A stretch of DNA of 41,461 nt, from assembly GCA_017517665.1 (NCBI GenBank), contig JAFWYP010000051.1, positions 1-41,461 on the forward strand, given 5' to 3'. Both the position numbers and the translations under genes were made by a program. The notes under the pieces are model-generated. The model saw only the letters and a list, made by a program, of their open reading frames with translations. It had not been told where the DNA came from and did no database searches. Below are positions 24,200 through 33,019 of the stretch, in pieces (the stretch's first letter is position 1; every line of letters starts with the position of its first letter). This DNA comes from Clostridia bacterium. Its GTDB lineage: Bacteria > Bacillota > Clostridia > Oscillospirales > Acutalibacteraceae.

Positions 24200-26617
24200 T
24201 CAGATATTCTTAAGAAGAGGACCGATGCCCTTGATAGCAGCGGGAATACCCTTGAGAATCTTACGGATACCGCCCTTTTCGCCGCTGATCCACATAACAA
24301 GACCGTTTGCCATATCTTCGCTCATTACACCGCCGCTCATGCTGATGAAATCACGGAAGGGTGTCTGGAGAGCGATTGCCTGAGCAAAGCCTGCCGGAAT
24401 AAGGGTTGAAAGAAGCTTATAGAACTTCTTGCCGTTCTTTGCGTGGCGGCAGCTTTCAAATGTATCCTGAATGCTGAGTCTTCTGTTCGGATCATAGTCT
24501 GCGGGGGGAAGCTCTCTTCCGAGAACGGCAACAAACTGTTCTTCGGGAACGGACTGAACATCACCTGTATAGTAGAGAGGAGCAAGCTGCGAATAATCGG
24601 GGATTGAAACCTCAGGTGCGCTTACGTTAACTGTTGCCGAAAGTCTGATATCAACGCTTGATGCACCGACAAGAATATCAAAATCACCGCTTTCAACGCA
24701 CCAATCATTGATGTTTACATTGTAGAACGCAAAAGCTCTCTTATTGAGTGAAAGAGTGATTTCCTTTGTTTCACCGGGATTGAGCCATACTTTCTTGAAT
24801 GCCTTGAGTTCCTTGACAGGTCTGTAGATTGTGCTTTCCTTATCGGAAACATAAAGCTGTGCGATTTCATAACCCGAAACGCTGCCTGTGTTCTTTACTT
24901 TGAACGAAACATTAAGAATGTCGTTTTCGGTCATGGCTGTCTTATCGAGCTTTATGTCGGAATATTCAAATGTTGTGTATGAAAGACCGTAGCCGAAGGG
25001 ATAACGTACAGACTTGTTTGCCTTTTCATAGTATCTGTAGCCGATATAGATGCTTTCACGGTATTCAACGGAAGCGGGATTGCCGGGGAAGTTGTTTTTG
25101 GCAGGAGTATCCGAATATGTAACGGGATAAGTTTCGGAAAGCTTACCGCAGGGGTTGACTGCACCTGAGATGATATCTGCAACCGCACCTGCGCCTGCCT
25201 GACCGCCGAGATATGAATGAAGAATTGCCGCAACTCCGTCGTTCCAGGGCATTTCAACGGGTGAACCGCCTGCAAGAACGATAACAACATTCTTGTTAAC
25301 CTTGAGAACTTCTTCTACAAGTCTGTCGTGCGATGCAGGAAGAGCCATGTGAGTTCTGTCAAAGCCTTCTGCTTCGTAATCGTCGGTAAGACCGATGAAG
25401 AGAACTACGGTTTCGCATCTTCTTGCGGTTTCGATTGCCTGCTGAAGATGTTCTGCGTTTTTCTTTTCTTTTTTCTGCTTGAGTTCATATCCCTGAGCAA
25501 ATTCAACGTTATAGCCGATTTTTGAAAGCTCATCAAGAGCGTTATCAAGCTGAGTGGGATTGATATGTGATGAACCTGCACCCTGATATCTGGGAGTTCT
25601 TGCAAGTTCGCCGATAACAGCTACCTTACCGTTTTTCTTAAGAGGAAGAATTCCGTTATTCTTAAGAAGAACCATTGACTGTGCGGCAACCTTTCTTGCA
25701 AAAGGCTGGTCATCAGCATCATTATATGCATAGTTTGCCTTTGAACCGTCGGCAGCTTTCTTTATGAGATTGAGGATATTGAGTGCTCTTTCGTTAACAA
25801 CAGCTTCGTCGAGTGCACCGCTTCTTACTGCGTCAACAATTCTCTGTGTGCCTGTGCCCGATGATGAGGGCATTTCGAGGTCATTGCCGTTCTTAAGACC
25901 GAGAACTCTGTCGTTAACTGCACCCCAGTCACTGACAACAACACCGTCATAGCCCCATTCGTCGCGGAGAATTTCAATCTGTGTATGCTTGTTTTCGGAA
26001 CCGTGCATGCCGTTGATTTTGTTGTATGAGTTCATAACAGTCCAGGGCTTTGCCTTCTTAACAGCAATTTCAAATGCTGTGAGATAGATTTCGCGGAGTG
26101 CTCTTTCGTCAACAACTGAATCGCAGGTCATTCTGCGTGTTTCCTGGCTGTTTGCGCAGAAATGCTTGAGTGAAGTGCCAACGCCCATCGACTGAACACC
26201 GTTGATAAAGCCTGCGGCAAGCTCACCTGCAAGAATGGGATCTTCCGAAAAATATTCAAAGTTTCTGCCGCAGAGGGGAGAACGCTTCATGTTGATACCG
26301 GGTCCGAGAAGAACGCCGACTTCTTCTTTCAGGCACTTCTTGCCGAGAGCAACACCCATTTCATAGAGAAGCTCGGGGTCCCATGAGCAAGCTGTTGTAG
26401 CTGCTGTGGGATAGCTGATTGCGGGAACGCTGTTTGAAAGGCTGTCGCCCTTCTTGCTGTAGTCCTTTTTGCGGAGTCCGTGAGGGCCGTCGCAGACCAT
26501 GATGCAGGGAATATCATATTTTTCCATGCCTTTCATGTGCCAGAAATCTGCACCGTCACAGAGAGATGCCTTTTCTTCAAGAGTCATCTGAGCAAGAATT
26601 TCTTTGGGATCTTTCAT
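24200..26617 (-). CDS. Glycoside hydrolase family 3 beta-glucosidase
   Basis: The protein has 805 residues. It removes non-reducing terminal beta-linked glucose or a related sugar. The N-terminal (beta/alpha)8 domain holds VCDGPHGLR, GPGINMKRSPLCGRNFEY, KHF (151-153), and the nucleophile motif VVVSDWGAV with Asp230. The alpha/beta sandwich domain includes VVLFIGLTDDYEAEGFDR. The fibronectin-like C-terminal domain has YPFGYGLSYTTFEYSD and NTGSVSGYEIAQLYV. No signal peptide is present, so it is cytosolic. ATG 26617 follows AAGGAGG. It lies 13 bp downstream of rmuC and just upstream of the phosphoesterase gene. The C-terminal ~80 residues beyond the usual GH3 end are amphipathic and unassigned. 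Confidence 0.93.
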   Translation of the reverse strand: MKDPKEILAQMTLEEKASLCDGADFWHMKGMEKYDIPCIMVCDGPHGLRKKDYSKKGDSLSNSVPAISYPTAATTACSWDPELLYEMGVALGKKCLKEEVGVLLGPGINMKRSPLCGRNFEYFSEDPILAGELAAGFINGVQSMGVGTSLKHFCANSQETRRMTCDSVVDERALREIYLTAFEIAVKKAKPWTVMNSYNKINGMHGSENKHTQIEILRDEWGYDGVVVSDWGAVNDRVLGLKNGNDLEMPSSSGTGTQRIVDAVRSGALDEAVVNERALNILNLIKKAADGSKANYAYNDADDQPFARKVAAQSMVLLKNNGILPLKKNGKVAVIGELARTPRYQGAGSSHINPTQLDNALDELSKIGYNVEFAQGYELKQKKEKKNAEHLQQAIETARRCETVVLFIGLTDDYEAEGFDRTHMALPASHDRLVEEVLKVNKNVVIVLAGGSPVEMPWNDGVAAILHSYLGGQAGAGAVADIISGAVNPCGKLSETYPVTYSDTPAKNNFPGNPASVEYRESIYIGYRYYEKANKSVRYPFGYGLSYTTFEYSDIKLDKTAMTENDILNVSFKVKNTGSVSGYEIAQLYVSDKESTIYRPVKELKAFKKVWLNPGETKEITLSLNKRAFAFYNVNINDWCVESGDFDILVGASSVDIRLSATVNVSAPEVSIPDYSQLAPLYYTGDVQSVPEEQFVAVLGRELPPADYDPNRRLSIQDTFESCRHAKNGKKFYKLLSTLIPAGFAQAIALQTPFRDFISMSGGVMSEDMANGLVMWISGEKGGIRKILKGIPAAIKGIGPLLKNI

Positions 26618-26630
26618 TGTTGTTTCCTCC

Positions 26631-27952
26631 TTATATATCTGAACTGTCATTGATTCCTAATATTTCTTCGGCGTCGCCGCCGTCGATTGCTTCAACATTT
26701 TTGAGCTTTTTGCGTATGATTTCGTTTCGTTTGCCTGCTTCATCAAGCGATTTGCCTGCTTCGTCAATCTTCTGTCTTGCCTTCTGAAGCACAACTCCGA
26801 ATTTATCGTACTGTACCTTTGCGGCGGCAAGAAGAACTCTGACTTCGTTTGCTTTTTCATTTATCGCAACAGCTCTGAATCCGAGCGAGAGCGAATTGAG
26901 AAGTGCGGTTATGGTTGAAGGTCCTGCAATCATAACATTGAATTCACTCTGTATTTTTTCCGCAATTCCCGAACGGGAAGATGTTATTTCGGCGTAAAGA
27001 CCTTCAGTCGCAAGATACATGATTGCAAAGGGTGTTGTAAGCGGAACATTGATATATTTCGTGATTGTTTTTGCTTCACCGAGAACTCTTGCTTCGAGAG
27101 CTTTTCTCGCGGCTTCAAGTGCGGCGGGGTCTGCGGAATCGGCAGCATTGCAAAGACGAACATAGTCCTCCATGGGGAATTTTGAGTCGATGGGAAGATA
27201 TGTCATTTCGCCGCCGTCGCTTGACGGAATGTGAACGGCAAATTCAACTCTGTCCTTTGAGCCGGGAACGCAGACAAAGTTGGTTTCGTACATACCGGGA
27301 ATTGTCTGGTCGAGGATTGCACCAAGCTGTACTTCCGCCCACGTGCCTCTTGCTTTTACATTAGTAAGAACACGGTTGAGTGAGGTGACGTTTGCGGTAA
27401 CTCCGTTTGAAAGCTCCTTCATTTCGCCGAGTGATTTATAAACGTTTTCGAGTCTGTCGGAAACAGTTTTGAATGAGGTATCAAGTCTCTGAGTGAGAGT
27501 TTCATTGAGCTTTTCATCAACCGTAAGACGCATCTGTTCAAGCTTCTTTTCGTTGCTTTCGCGCATTTTGTCAACAGCTTCGGTCAGTGCTCTGCTCTGC
27601 TTTTCGTTCTGCTCGATGTTGTTGAGTCTTATCGTGTTGAGCGATTCCGAAAGTGCCTTTTCCGTTCTGCCCTGATACTCTGTATTGTCAAGCCTGAGCT
27701 TCTCGATTTTTTCGTTCATATCGCTGAGCGATTTTGCGGTTTCGGTTCGCATATTATACTGACCCGACTGCATTTCACGGCGGCTGCGTTCAAACTCCGT
27801 TCCGATTGTCTGCGACAGACCTGCGGTTTTTTCTGCTATGCCGTCGATTTTATGTTCAAGCTCGGGATTTTGCTTTTTCCCTGTCTTGCAAGAAGAACAA
27901 TCATCAAAACAATAACCGCCGCAAGCAAAGCGATAATTATATATGATTCCAA
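26631..27952 (-). CDS. rmuC: DNA recombination protein RmuC, apparent -1 frameshift near the 5' end
   Basis: The main frame (26631-27773 and its upstream open part) encodes a long coiled coil (about 30-140) and the RmuC nuclease-like core: ARGTWAEVQLGAILDQ, TYLPIDSKFPMEDY, and VPLTTPFAIMYLATEGLYAE. The expected N-terminal membrane helix (SYIIIALLAAVIVLMIVLLA) is present, but in another frame. It starts at TTG 27952 after GGAGG (an in-frame ATG at 27967 lacks a ribosome site). The two frames join by -1 slippage at G-GGA-AAA, giving ARQGK then KQNPELEHKIDG. This is either programmed frameshifting, a real indel, or a sequence error. First gene of the rmuC-GH3-phosphoesterase operon. RmuC limits recombination between inverted repeats. 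Confidence 0.8.
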
Positions 27953-27986
27953 AGCACTATCCTCCATTTTAATCTATATATGGTAT

Positions 27987-28015
27987 ATAATAACATGAAT
28001 AAAAAATAATATCAA
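27987..28015 (-). promoter_or_regulatory. Promoter of the rmuC-GH3-phosphoesterase operon
   Basis: Read leftward, TTGATA (28015-28010) and TATTAT (27992-27987) are 17 bp apart, ~35 bp before the TTG start at 27952. Confidence 0.6.
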
Positions 28016-28108
28016 TACCATACAGCACTGTTTTAATAAATATCTATGTTGAAAAACATTATTTTTTATGGTAAAATACCATTTAATATCAGAAAACGAG
28101 GTGCTTTT

Positions 28109-28798
28109 ATGGTCGGAATTATCGGTGCGATGCACATTGAAGTTGAAACAATAAAGTCCATTATGGAAAACAAAACAGTCGAAAAAATCAGCGGTGTTGA
28201 ATATGTAAAAGGCACTCTCCAAGGCAAGGAAATTGTTATTGCGGTCTGCGGAATAGGCAAGGTTGCGGCGGCAATGTGTGCCCAGACGATGATACTGAAA
28301 TATTCCCCCGAATGCATCATCAACACAGGTGTAGGCGGCAGTCTTTCAACAAAGCTTGCAATCGGTGATATTGCCGTTGCGGAAAGCCTTGTTCAGCATG
28401 ACATGGACACCTCTCCTCTGGGTGACCCCATCGGTTTGATTTCAGGCATAAATATCGTTAATATTCCTGCCGATAACGAGGTTGTGAATCTCCTTTCCGA
28501 AGGCATTGAAACCCTTGAAAACGTTAAGGGTTTAAGGGGTATTATCGCTTCGGGCGACCAGTTTATTGCAAGCGAAGAAAAAAAGAAATTTATCACCGGT
28601 AATTTCGGTGCAATCGTATGTGAAATGGAGGGTGCAAGCATCGCTCAGGTGTGCTTCACAAACGGCGTTCCGTTCGGCGTTGTGAGGGCTGTTTCCGACT
28701 GCGCTGACGGTTCATCCCATATGGATTACGGCGAATTTTTGCCCATAGCTGCGGCAAATGCGGCAAAGCTTATCGAATACTTCGTAAAAAACAGATAA
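28109..28798 (+). CDS. mtnN: 5'-methylthioadenosine/S-adenosylhomocysteine nucleosidase
   Basis: The enzyme cleaves adenine from MTA and SAH; from SAH it makes S-ribosylhomocysteine, the substrate of LuxS (encoded at 35279). The protein has 229 residues from ATG 28109 (GAGGTG upstream; a longer frame from 28046 has no ribosome site). Family marks are VGIIGAMHIEVE (Glu11 aligns with the catalytic Glu12 of the E. coli enzyme), NTGVGGSL, VCEMEGASIAQVC with the ribose-binding Met-Glu, and VRAVSDCADG with the catalytic Asp. It is a single-gene unit with its own terminator. Confidence 0.95.
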   Translation: MVGIIGAMHIEVETIKSIMENKTVEKISGVEYVKGTLQGKEIVIAVCGIGKVAAAMCAQTMILKYSPECIINTGVGGSLSTKLAIGDIAVAESLVQHDMDTSPLGDPIGLISGINIVNIPADNEVVNLLSEGIETLENVKGLRGIIASGDQFIASEEKKKFITGNFGAIVCEMEGASIAQVCFTNGVPFGVVRAVSDCADGSSHMDYGEFLPIAAANAAKLIEYFVKNR

Positions 28799-28804
28799 TC
28801 GGAA

Positions 28805-28837
28805 AACGGCGGCATACAAAACCGCCGTTCTTTTTTT
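28805..28837 (+). terminator. Terminator of mtnN
   Basis: AACGGCGG (28805-28812) pairs with CCGCCGTT (28822-28829), followed by C and seven T. Confidence 0.9.
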
Positions 28838-28879
28838 GTGAAAACTGCACAACAATTAAAAATAAAATTTTCTTATTTG

Positions 28880-28908
28880 TTGACAACATATATTATATTT
28901 GTTAAAAT
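28880..28908 (+). promoter_or_regulatory. Promoter of the SCP2/aminotransferase/transketolase operon
   Basis: TTGACA (28880-28885) and TAAAAT (28903-28908) have a 17-bp spacer, ~60 bp before the first start codon at 28969. Confidence 0.75.
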
Positions 28909-28968
28909 AAATTGACTATATTTTAATATGCAGAGTTCTATCCGTGTATTAAAAAGGAGGAAATCAGA

Positions 28969-29727
28969 ATGATTGATCAAAGAACGCTCGCGTACATCAA
29001 TTTGTACGGCGTGCTGGGTACTCTCGAGAACCTCTGCGAACTTGCACCCGAAGCAGAGAGCATTCTCACCAACAAAAAGCCTATCTCAATCGGATTTGAG
29101 GTTAAAGGCGGCCCCAGCGCAACAATTACCTTTTACAAGGGCAGATGCAGAATGGAGCAGGGCTGCACAAAGTGCGATGTTAAGCTTCCTTTCAGCTCAT
29201 GCGAAAAATTCAACGGTCTTATCGACGGCACAGTTACTCCCATTCCCTCAAAGGGCTTCCATCACATCGGTTTCTTGCTTAAGGATTTCACAAAGCTTAC
29301 CGATTTGCTTAATAAGTATATGCGTCCCGACCCCGCTGACCTTGAAGATGAAGATTTCTTCAGAATCAGCACAACTCTTATGATGTACACAATTTCTGTT
29401 GCAATCGCACAGATTGGCAACAACGACGAAATCGGCAAGTTCTCCGCAAGCAACATGGTTGACGGTGAAATTGCATTCAGCATCAAAGACGGTCCTGCCG
29501 CAACAATCAGAGTAAAGAATCACAGACTTCTTGCAGTCAAGAAGCCCAGTGAATCACCCAGAGCCGTTATGGAATTTGCAAATATCAAGCTCGCAAGAGA
29601 TTTGTTTGACGGCAACGTTAATGCCATTGCCTGCATCGGTACCGGTGATATCGTTATGAAGGGCATGATTTCAATGCTCGACAATCTTAACAGAATTCTT
29701 GACAGAGTTGCTCTGTATCTTGCATAA
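28969..29727 (+). CDS. SCP2-like protein 1
   Basis: The protein has 252 residues with two repeats of an SCP2 (sterol carrier protein 2)-like pattern. The first is IGFEVKGGPSATITFYKGRC with FSSCEKFNGLIDG. The second is GEIAFSIKDGPAATIRVKNHR, then VMEFANIKLARDLFDGNVNA and CIGTGDIVMKGMISML. SCP2 folds bind hydrophobic or acyl ligands. No signal peptide is seen. AAGGAGG precedes the ATG, and the aminotransferase starts 13 bp after the stop. A second, diverged SCP2-like gene closes the same operon at 33020. The fold assignment is by pattern; ligand and role are unknown. Confidence 0.6.
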   Translation: MIDQRTLAYINLYGVLGTLENLCELAPEAESILTNKKPISIGFEVKGGPSATITFYKGRCRMEQGCTKCDVKLPFSSCEKFNGLIDGTVTPIPSKGFHHIGFLLKDFTKLTDLLNKYMRPDPADLEDEDFFRISTTLMMYTISVAIAQIGNNDEIGKFSASNMVDGEIAFSIKDGPAATIRVKNHRLLAVKKPSESPRAVMEFANIKLARDLFDGNVNAIACIGTGDIVMKGMISMLDNLNRILDRVALYLA

Positions 29728-29740
29728 GGAGGTTTCTGAA

Positions 29741-31003
29741 ATGAGTATGAAAATCAATACACACGCTAAAAGTGCAGAGCTCTTTCAGAGAGCCGCAAAA
29801 GTAATTCCCTCAGGTCTTTACGGCCATCAGGGTCCCGCAGAAGGCTGCTGCATCCCCGTATCTGCTTATCCTCTTTTCAGCCAGAAGGCTCAGGGTACAT
29901 ATTTCTGGGATGTTGACGGCAATAAATACATCGACTATATGTGCGCATACGGTCCCAACGTTCTCGGTTATAATGACCCCGACGTTGATGCGGCTGTTAT
30001 GGAGCAGATGAAGATTGAAAACTGCGTTACCGCTCCCTCAACAAAAATCATTGACTTTGCAGAGCTTATGGTTGACACGGTTGCATCCGCAGACTGGGCA
30101 TTCTTTGCAAAGAACGGCGGTGACACAACAACCGCAGCTATCATGACCGCAAGAGCAGCAACCCACAGAAAGAAGATTATCTTCGTAAAGGGTTATTACC
30201 ATGGCGTTGCTCCCTGGTGCCAGAAGGTTGACTATCCCGGCGTTATCCCCGAGGATGTTTCCAATAACCTTTATGTTGACTGGAACGATTTTGAAGCTCT
30301 TGAAAGACTCGTTGCAGAAAACGAAGGTGAGATTGCCTCTTTCATTTCAACACCCTATATGCACGGCAACTTCATTGATAACGTACTTCCCGCAGAAGGC
30401 TATTGGCAGAAGGTACGCAAGCTCTGCACAGACAAGGGCATCGTTCTTATCGTGGACGACGTTCGCTGCGGCTTCAGACTTGACCTTGCAGGCTCTGACC
30501 ATCACTACGGCTTTGAAGCAGACCTTATCTGCTTCTGTAAAGCACTTGCAAACGGCTGGAACGTTTCCGCACTCTGCGGTAAGGATTGGCTCAAAAGCTC
30601 AATCAGCGGTCTTTCATACACAGGCAGCTATTGGATGAGCGCAGTTCCCTTTGCGGCGGCTATCGCTTGTATCGAAAAGATGAAGAAGATTGACCTTCCC
30701 AAGATTTGTCTTGAAAAGGGCACAATGCTCACAGACGGTCTTAAGGCTGCAGCTGCAAACAACGGCTTCAATCTCAAGGTTTCGGGCGAACCCGCACTCT
30801 TCTATCTCATGCTCAAAGACGACGATTCACTCATGCTTCATCAGGAATGGATTGCAGAGGTTGTCAAGAGAGGCGTTTATATGACCAACCACCACAACCA
30901 CTTCATTAACGCTTCACTTTCCGACGAAGACATCAAGTTCACAATCGAAGTTGCTGAAGACGCATTCAAAGCAGTAAGAAAGAATCATCCTGAACTCGGC
31001 TGA
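29741..31003 (+). CDS. Class III PLP-dependent aminotransferase
   Basis: The protein has 420 residues from ATG 29741 (AAGGAGG at 29726-29732; an earlier in-frame ATG at 29699 lies inside the previous gene). It is related to glutamate-1-semialdehyde aminomutase and omega-aminotransferases: YFWDVDGNKYIDYMCAYGPN at the N-terminus, FFAKNGGDTTTAAIMTAR for phosphate binding, VLIVDDVRCGFR with the pyridine-N Asp, and CFCKALANGW with the Schiff-base Lys267. It is not hemL by context, since no heme genes are near. The two transketolase subunit genes follow at once, so its amino donor or acceptor may be a ketose or a transketolase product. That pairing is inference. Confidence 0.85.
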   Translation: MSMKINTHAKSAELFQRAAKVIPSGLYGHQGPAEGCCIPVSAYPLFSQKAQGTYFWDVDGNKYIDYMCAYGPNVLGYNDPDVDAAVMEQMKIENCVTAPSTKIIDFAELMVDTVASADWAFFAKNGGDTTTAAIMTARAATHRKKIIFVKGYYHGVAPWCQKVDYPGVIPEDVSNNLYVDWNDFEALERLVAENEGEIASFISTPYMHGNFIDNVLPAEGYWQKVRKLCTDKGIVLIVDDVRCGFRLDLAGSDHHYGFEADLICFCKALANGWNVSALCGKDWLKSSISGLSYTGSYWMSAVPFAAAIACIEKMKKIDLPKICLEKGTMLTDGLKAAAANNGFNLKVSGEPALFYLMLKDDDSLMLHQEWIAEVVKRGVYMTNHHNHFINASLSDEDIKFTIEVAEDAFKAVRKNHPELG

Positions 31004-31030
31004 TTCACTATATAAAAGGAGGAATTCACT

Positions 31031-31900
31031 ATGGCATTAACCAAGCAGGAATGGCTCGAGCTTGAAAAACAGGCTTATGAGCTTCGTAAGCTTTGCCTCG
31101 ACACAACCTTCTGGGCAGGCTCAGCTCACATCGGCGGCGGTATGAGCGTTATGGATATGCTCGCCATTCTCTATTACAAGTACATGAAGTATGATGTTAC
31201 AAATCCCCAGTGGGAAGACAGAGACCGCTTTATTCTCAGTAAGGGTCATGCAGGCGTTGCTCTTGCAAGCCTTGTTTGCCACCTCGGCTTTGACGATAAG
31301 GAAAAGCTCAAGACATTCAATCTTTCAAACTCAACAATGGGTATCCATCTTGACTCCAACAAGGTTAAGGGTGTTGACGCTTCAACAGGTTCACTCGGCC
31401 ACGGTCTTTCAATCGCTCTCGGTACAGCTCTTGCAGCAAAGGTTCTCGGCAAAGACTATAAGACCTTCTGCATCCTCGGCGACGGCGAATGCGACGAAGG
31501 TTCAAACTGGGAAGCAGGTATGGCTGCCGCACACTTCAAGGCAGACAACCTCATTTCTTTCGTTGACCGCAACAAGTGCATGATCGACGGCCCCACAGAA
31601 GAGGTTATGAAGCTTGAACCCCTTGCAGACAAGTGGCGTTCATTCGGCTTTGAAGTTATTGAAGTTGACGGTCACAACATGAGCGCTCTTGCAGACGCTA
31701 TCGACACAGCTCTTGCAACAAAGGGCAAGCCCTGCATGATTATCGCTGACACAATCAAGGGCTGCGGCGTTGACTACATGGAAGGCGACTACAAGTGGCA
31801 CTACGGCGCACTTAACGACGAAAAATATGAGCTTGCAAAGGCAAGCCTTGAAAAACACTATGCACAGCGTGTTGCTCGTGCAGAAAAGGAGGGCATCTGA
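31031..31900 (+). CDS. Transketolase, N-terminal (TPP-binding) subunit
   Basis: The protein has 289 residues and forms the pyrophosphate-binding half of a split transketolase. It contains SAHIGGGMSVMDMLAILYY, RDRFILSKGHAGVALAS, STGSLGHGLSIALGTALA, and the TPP motif GDGECDEGSNWEAGMAAAHF followed by DRNKCMIDG. The start follows AAAGGAGG. Only 2 nt separate its stop from the C-subunit start. Split transketolases are common in anaerobes. They move two-carbon ketol units between sugar phosphates. In this operon the partner is an aminotransferase, so a specialised substrate is possible. Confidence 0.93.
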   Translation: MALTKQEWLELEKQAYELRKLCLDTTFWAGSAHIGGGMSVMDMLAILYYKYMKYDVTNPQWEDRDRFILSKGHAGVALASLVCHLGFDDKEKLKTFNLSNSTMGIHLDSNKVKGVDASTGSLGHGLSIALGTALAAKVLGKDYKTFCILGDGECDEGSNWEAGMAAAHFKADNLISFVDRNKCMIDGPTEEVMKLEPLADKWRSFGFEVIEVDGHNMSALADAIDTALATKGKPCMIIADTIKGCGVDYMEGDYKWHYGALNDEKYELAKASLEKHYAQRVARAEKEGI

Positions 31901-31902
31901 TC

Positions 31903-32913
31903 ATGGCAGGAGGACTTACATATACCGCTACCGAATCAACAGCTTTCTCAACAGCTGAAATTTACGGTAAGGCTCTTTGCGAGCTCGGCGAAAAGCATCC
32001 TGAGGTTGTTGCTCTCACAGCTGACCTCGGCAAATCAACAAAAATCGGTATGTTCGGCGAAAAATTCCCCGACAGATATTTCAACGTAGGTATTGCAGAA
32101 CAAAATATGTTCGGTATGGCTGCAGGTATGGCAAGAGCAGGTCTTGTTCCTTTCCTTTCAACCTTCTCGGTTTTCGCTTCTCTCAGAAGTGCCGACCAGC
32201 TTCACACCGACATCTGCTATCAGAACGTTAACGCAAAGATTATCGCAACTCACGCAGGCACATCCTTCGGTCAGGCAGGCTCAACACACCATGCTATATG
32301 CGATATGGCTGTTGCACGTTCAATCCCCAACCTCACCGTTATATGCCCCGCAGACGGTATTGAAACCTACAATGCAGTTCACGCTGCATACGATAACTTC
32401 GGACCTTATTATATCCGTATCAACAGAGGCTTTGACCGCGTTCTCTATGAAAACAGCGATTACGGTTTCGAGGTCGGCAAGGCTGTAACAATCAACGAAG
32501 GTTCGGATATCACAATCATTGCTTGCGGTTCATGCGTATTCCAGGCATATCAGGCTGCAAAGTTCCTTGAAACAAACGACGGTCTTAAGGTAAGAGTTCT
32601 CAATATGCACACCATCAAGCCCATCGACAAGGAAGCTATCGTTAAGGCAGTTATGGAAACCCGCCGCATCATCACCGCTGAAGACCACAATATCGTCGGC
32701 GGTCTCGGTTCTGCGGTTGCAGAGGTTATCGTTGAAGCAGGTAAGGGCTGCGCATTCAAGCAGCTCGGTATCCCCGACAAGTTTGCACCCATCGGTCTCC
32801 ACGAAGACATCATGTCAACACTCGGCATTGACCAGAACGGTATCATTGCCGCTGTCCGTGAAGTTATGGGTAAGGACTTTGAACTCGACGACGACTGGGA
32901 CGACGAAGCTTAA
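31903..32913 (+). CDS. Transketolase, C-terminal subunit
   Basis: The protein has 336 residues and forms the pyrimidine-binding and C-terminal halves of split transketolase. It contains LTADLGKSTKIGMFGEKFPD, YFNVGIAEQNMFGMAAGMA (with the catalytic Glu that contacts TPP), ICYQNVNAKIIATHAGTSFG, and HTIKPIDKEAI in the C-terminal domain. The acidic tail ELDDDWDDEA is unusual. It is translationally linked to the N subunit (GGAGG within that gene's end, 2-nt gap). A long nested hairpin follows before the second SCP2-like gene. Confidence 0.93.
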   Translation: MAGGLTYTATESTAFSTAEIYGKALCELGEKHPEVVALTADLGKSTKIGMFGEKFPDRYFNVGIAEQNMFGMAAGMARAGLVPFLSTFSVFASLRSADQLHTDICYQNVNAKIIATHAGTSFGQAGSTHHAICDMAVARSIPNLTVICPADGIETYNAVHAAYDNFGPYYIRINRGFDRVLYENSDYGFEVGKAVTINEGSDITIIACGSCVFQAYQAAKFLETNDGLKVRVLNMHTIKPIDKEAIVKAVMETRRIITAEDHNIVGGLGSAVAEVIVEAGKGCAFKQLGIPDKFAPIGLHEDIMSTLGIDQNGIIAAVREVMGKDFELDDDWDDEA

Positions 32914-32997
32914 GTTGAGTTCTTTTCGCTTTCTCGTTCGGTCGTGTATAAAAGATACACTTCCCTCACTGCGAAAGCAAAAATAATCTCAACTTAA
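32910..32997. repeat. Nested inverted repeat within the operon
   Basis: TTAAGTTGAG (32910-32919) pairs with CTCAACTTAA (32988-32997), GCTTTC (32928-32933) with GAAAGC (32973-32978), and GTGTAT (32944-32949) with ATACAC (32955-32960). Most of the 106-bp gap is thus one long imperfect palindrome, starting at the transketolase stop. There is no T-run, so it is not a standard terminator. It may be a small palindromic repeat element or an RNA processing/stability hairpin. Confidence 0.6.
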
Positions 32998-33019
32998 CTA
33001 ACAGAAAGGAATGATTTAT

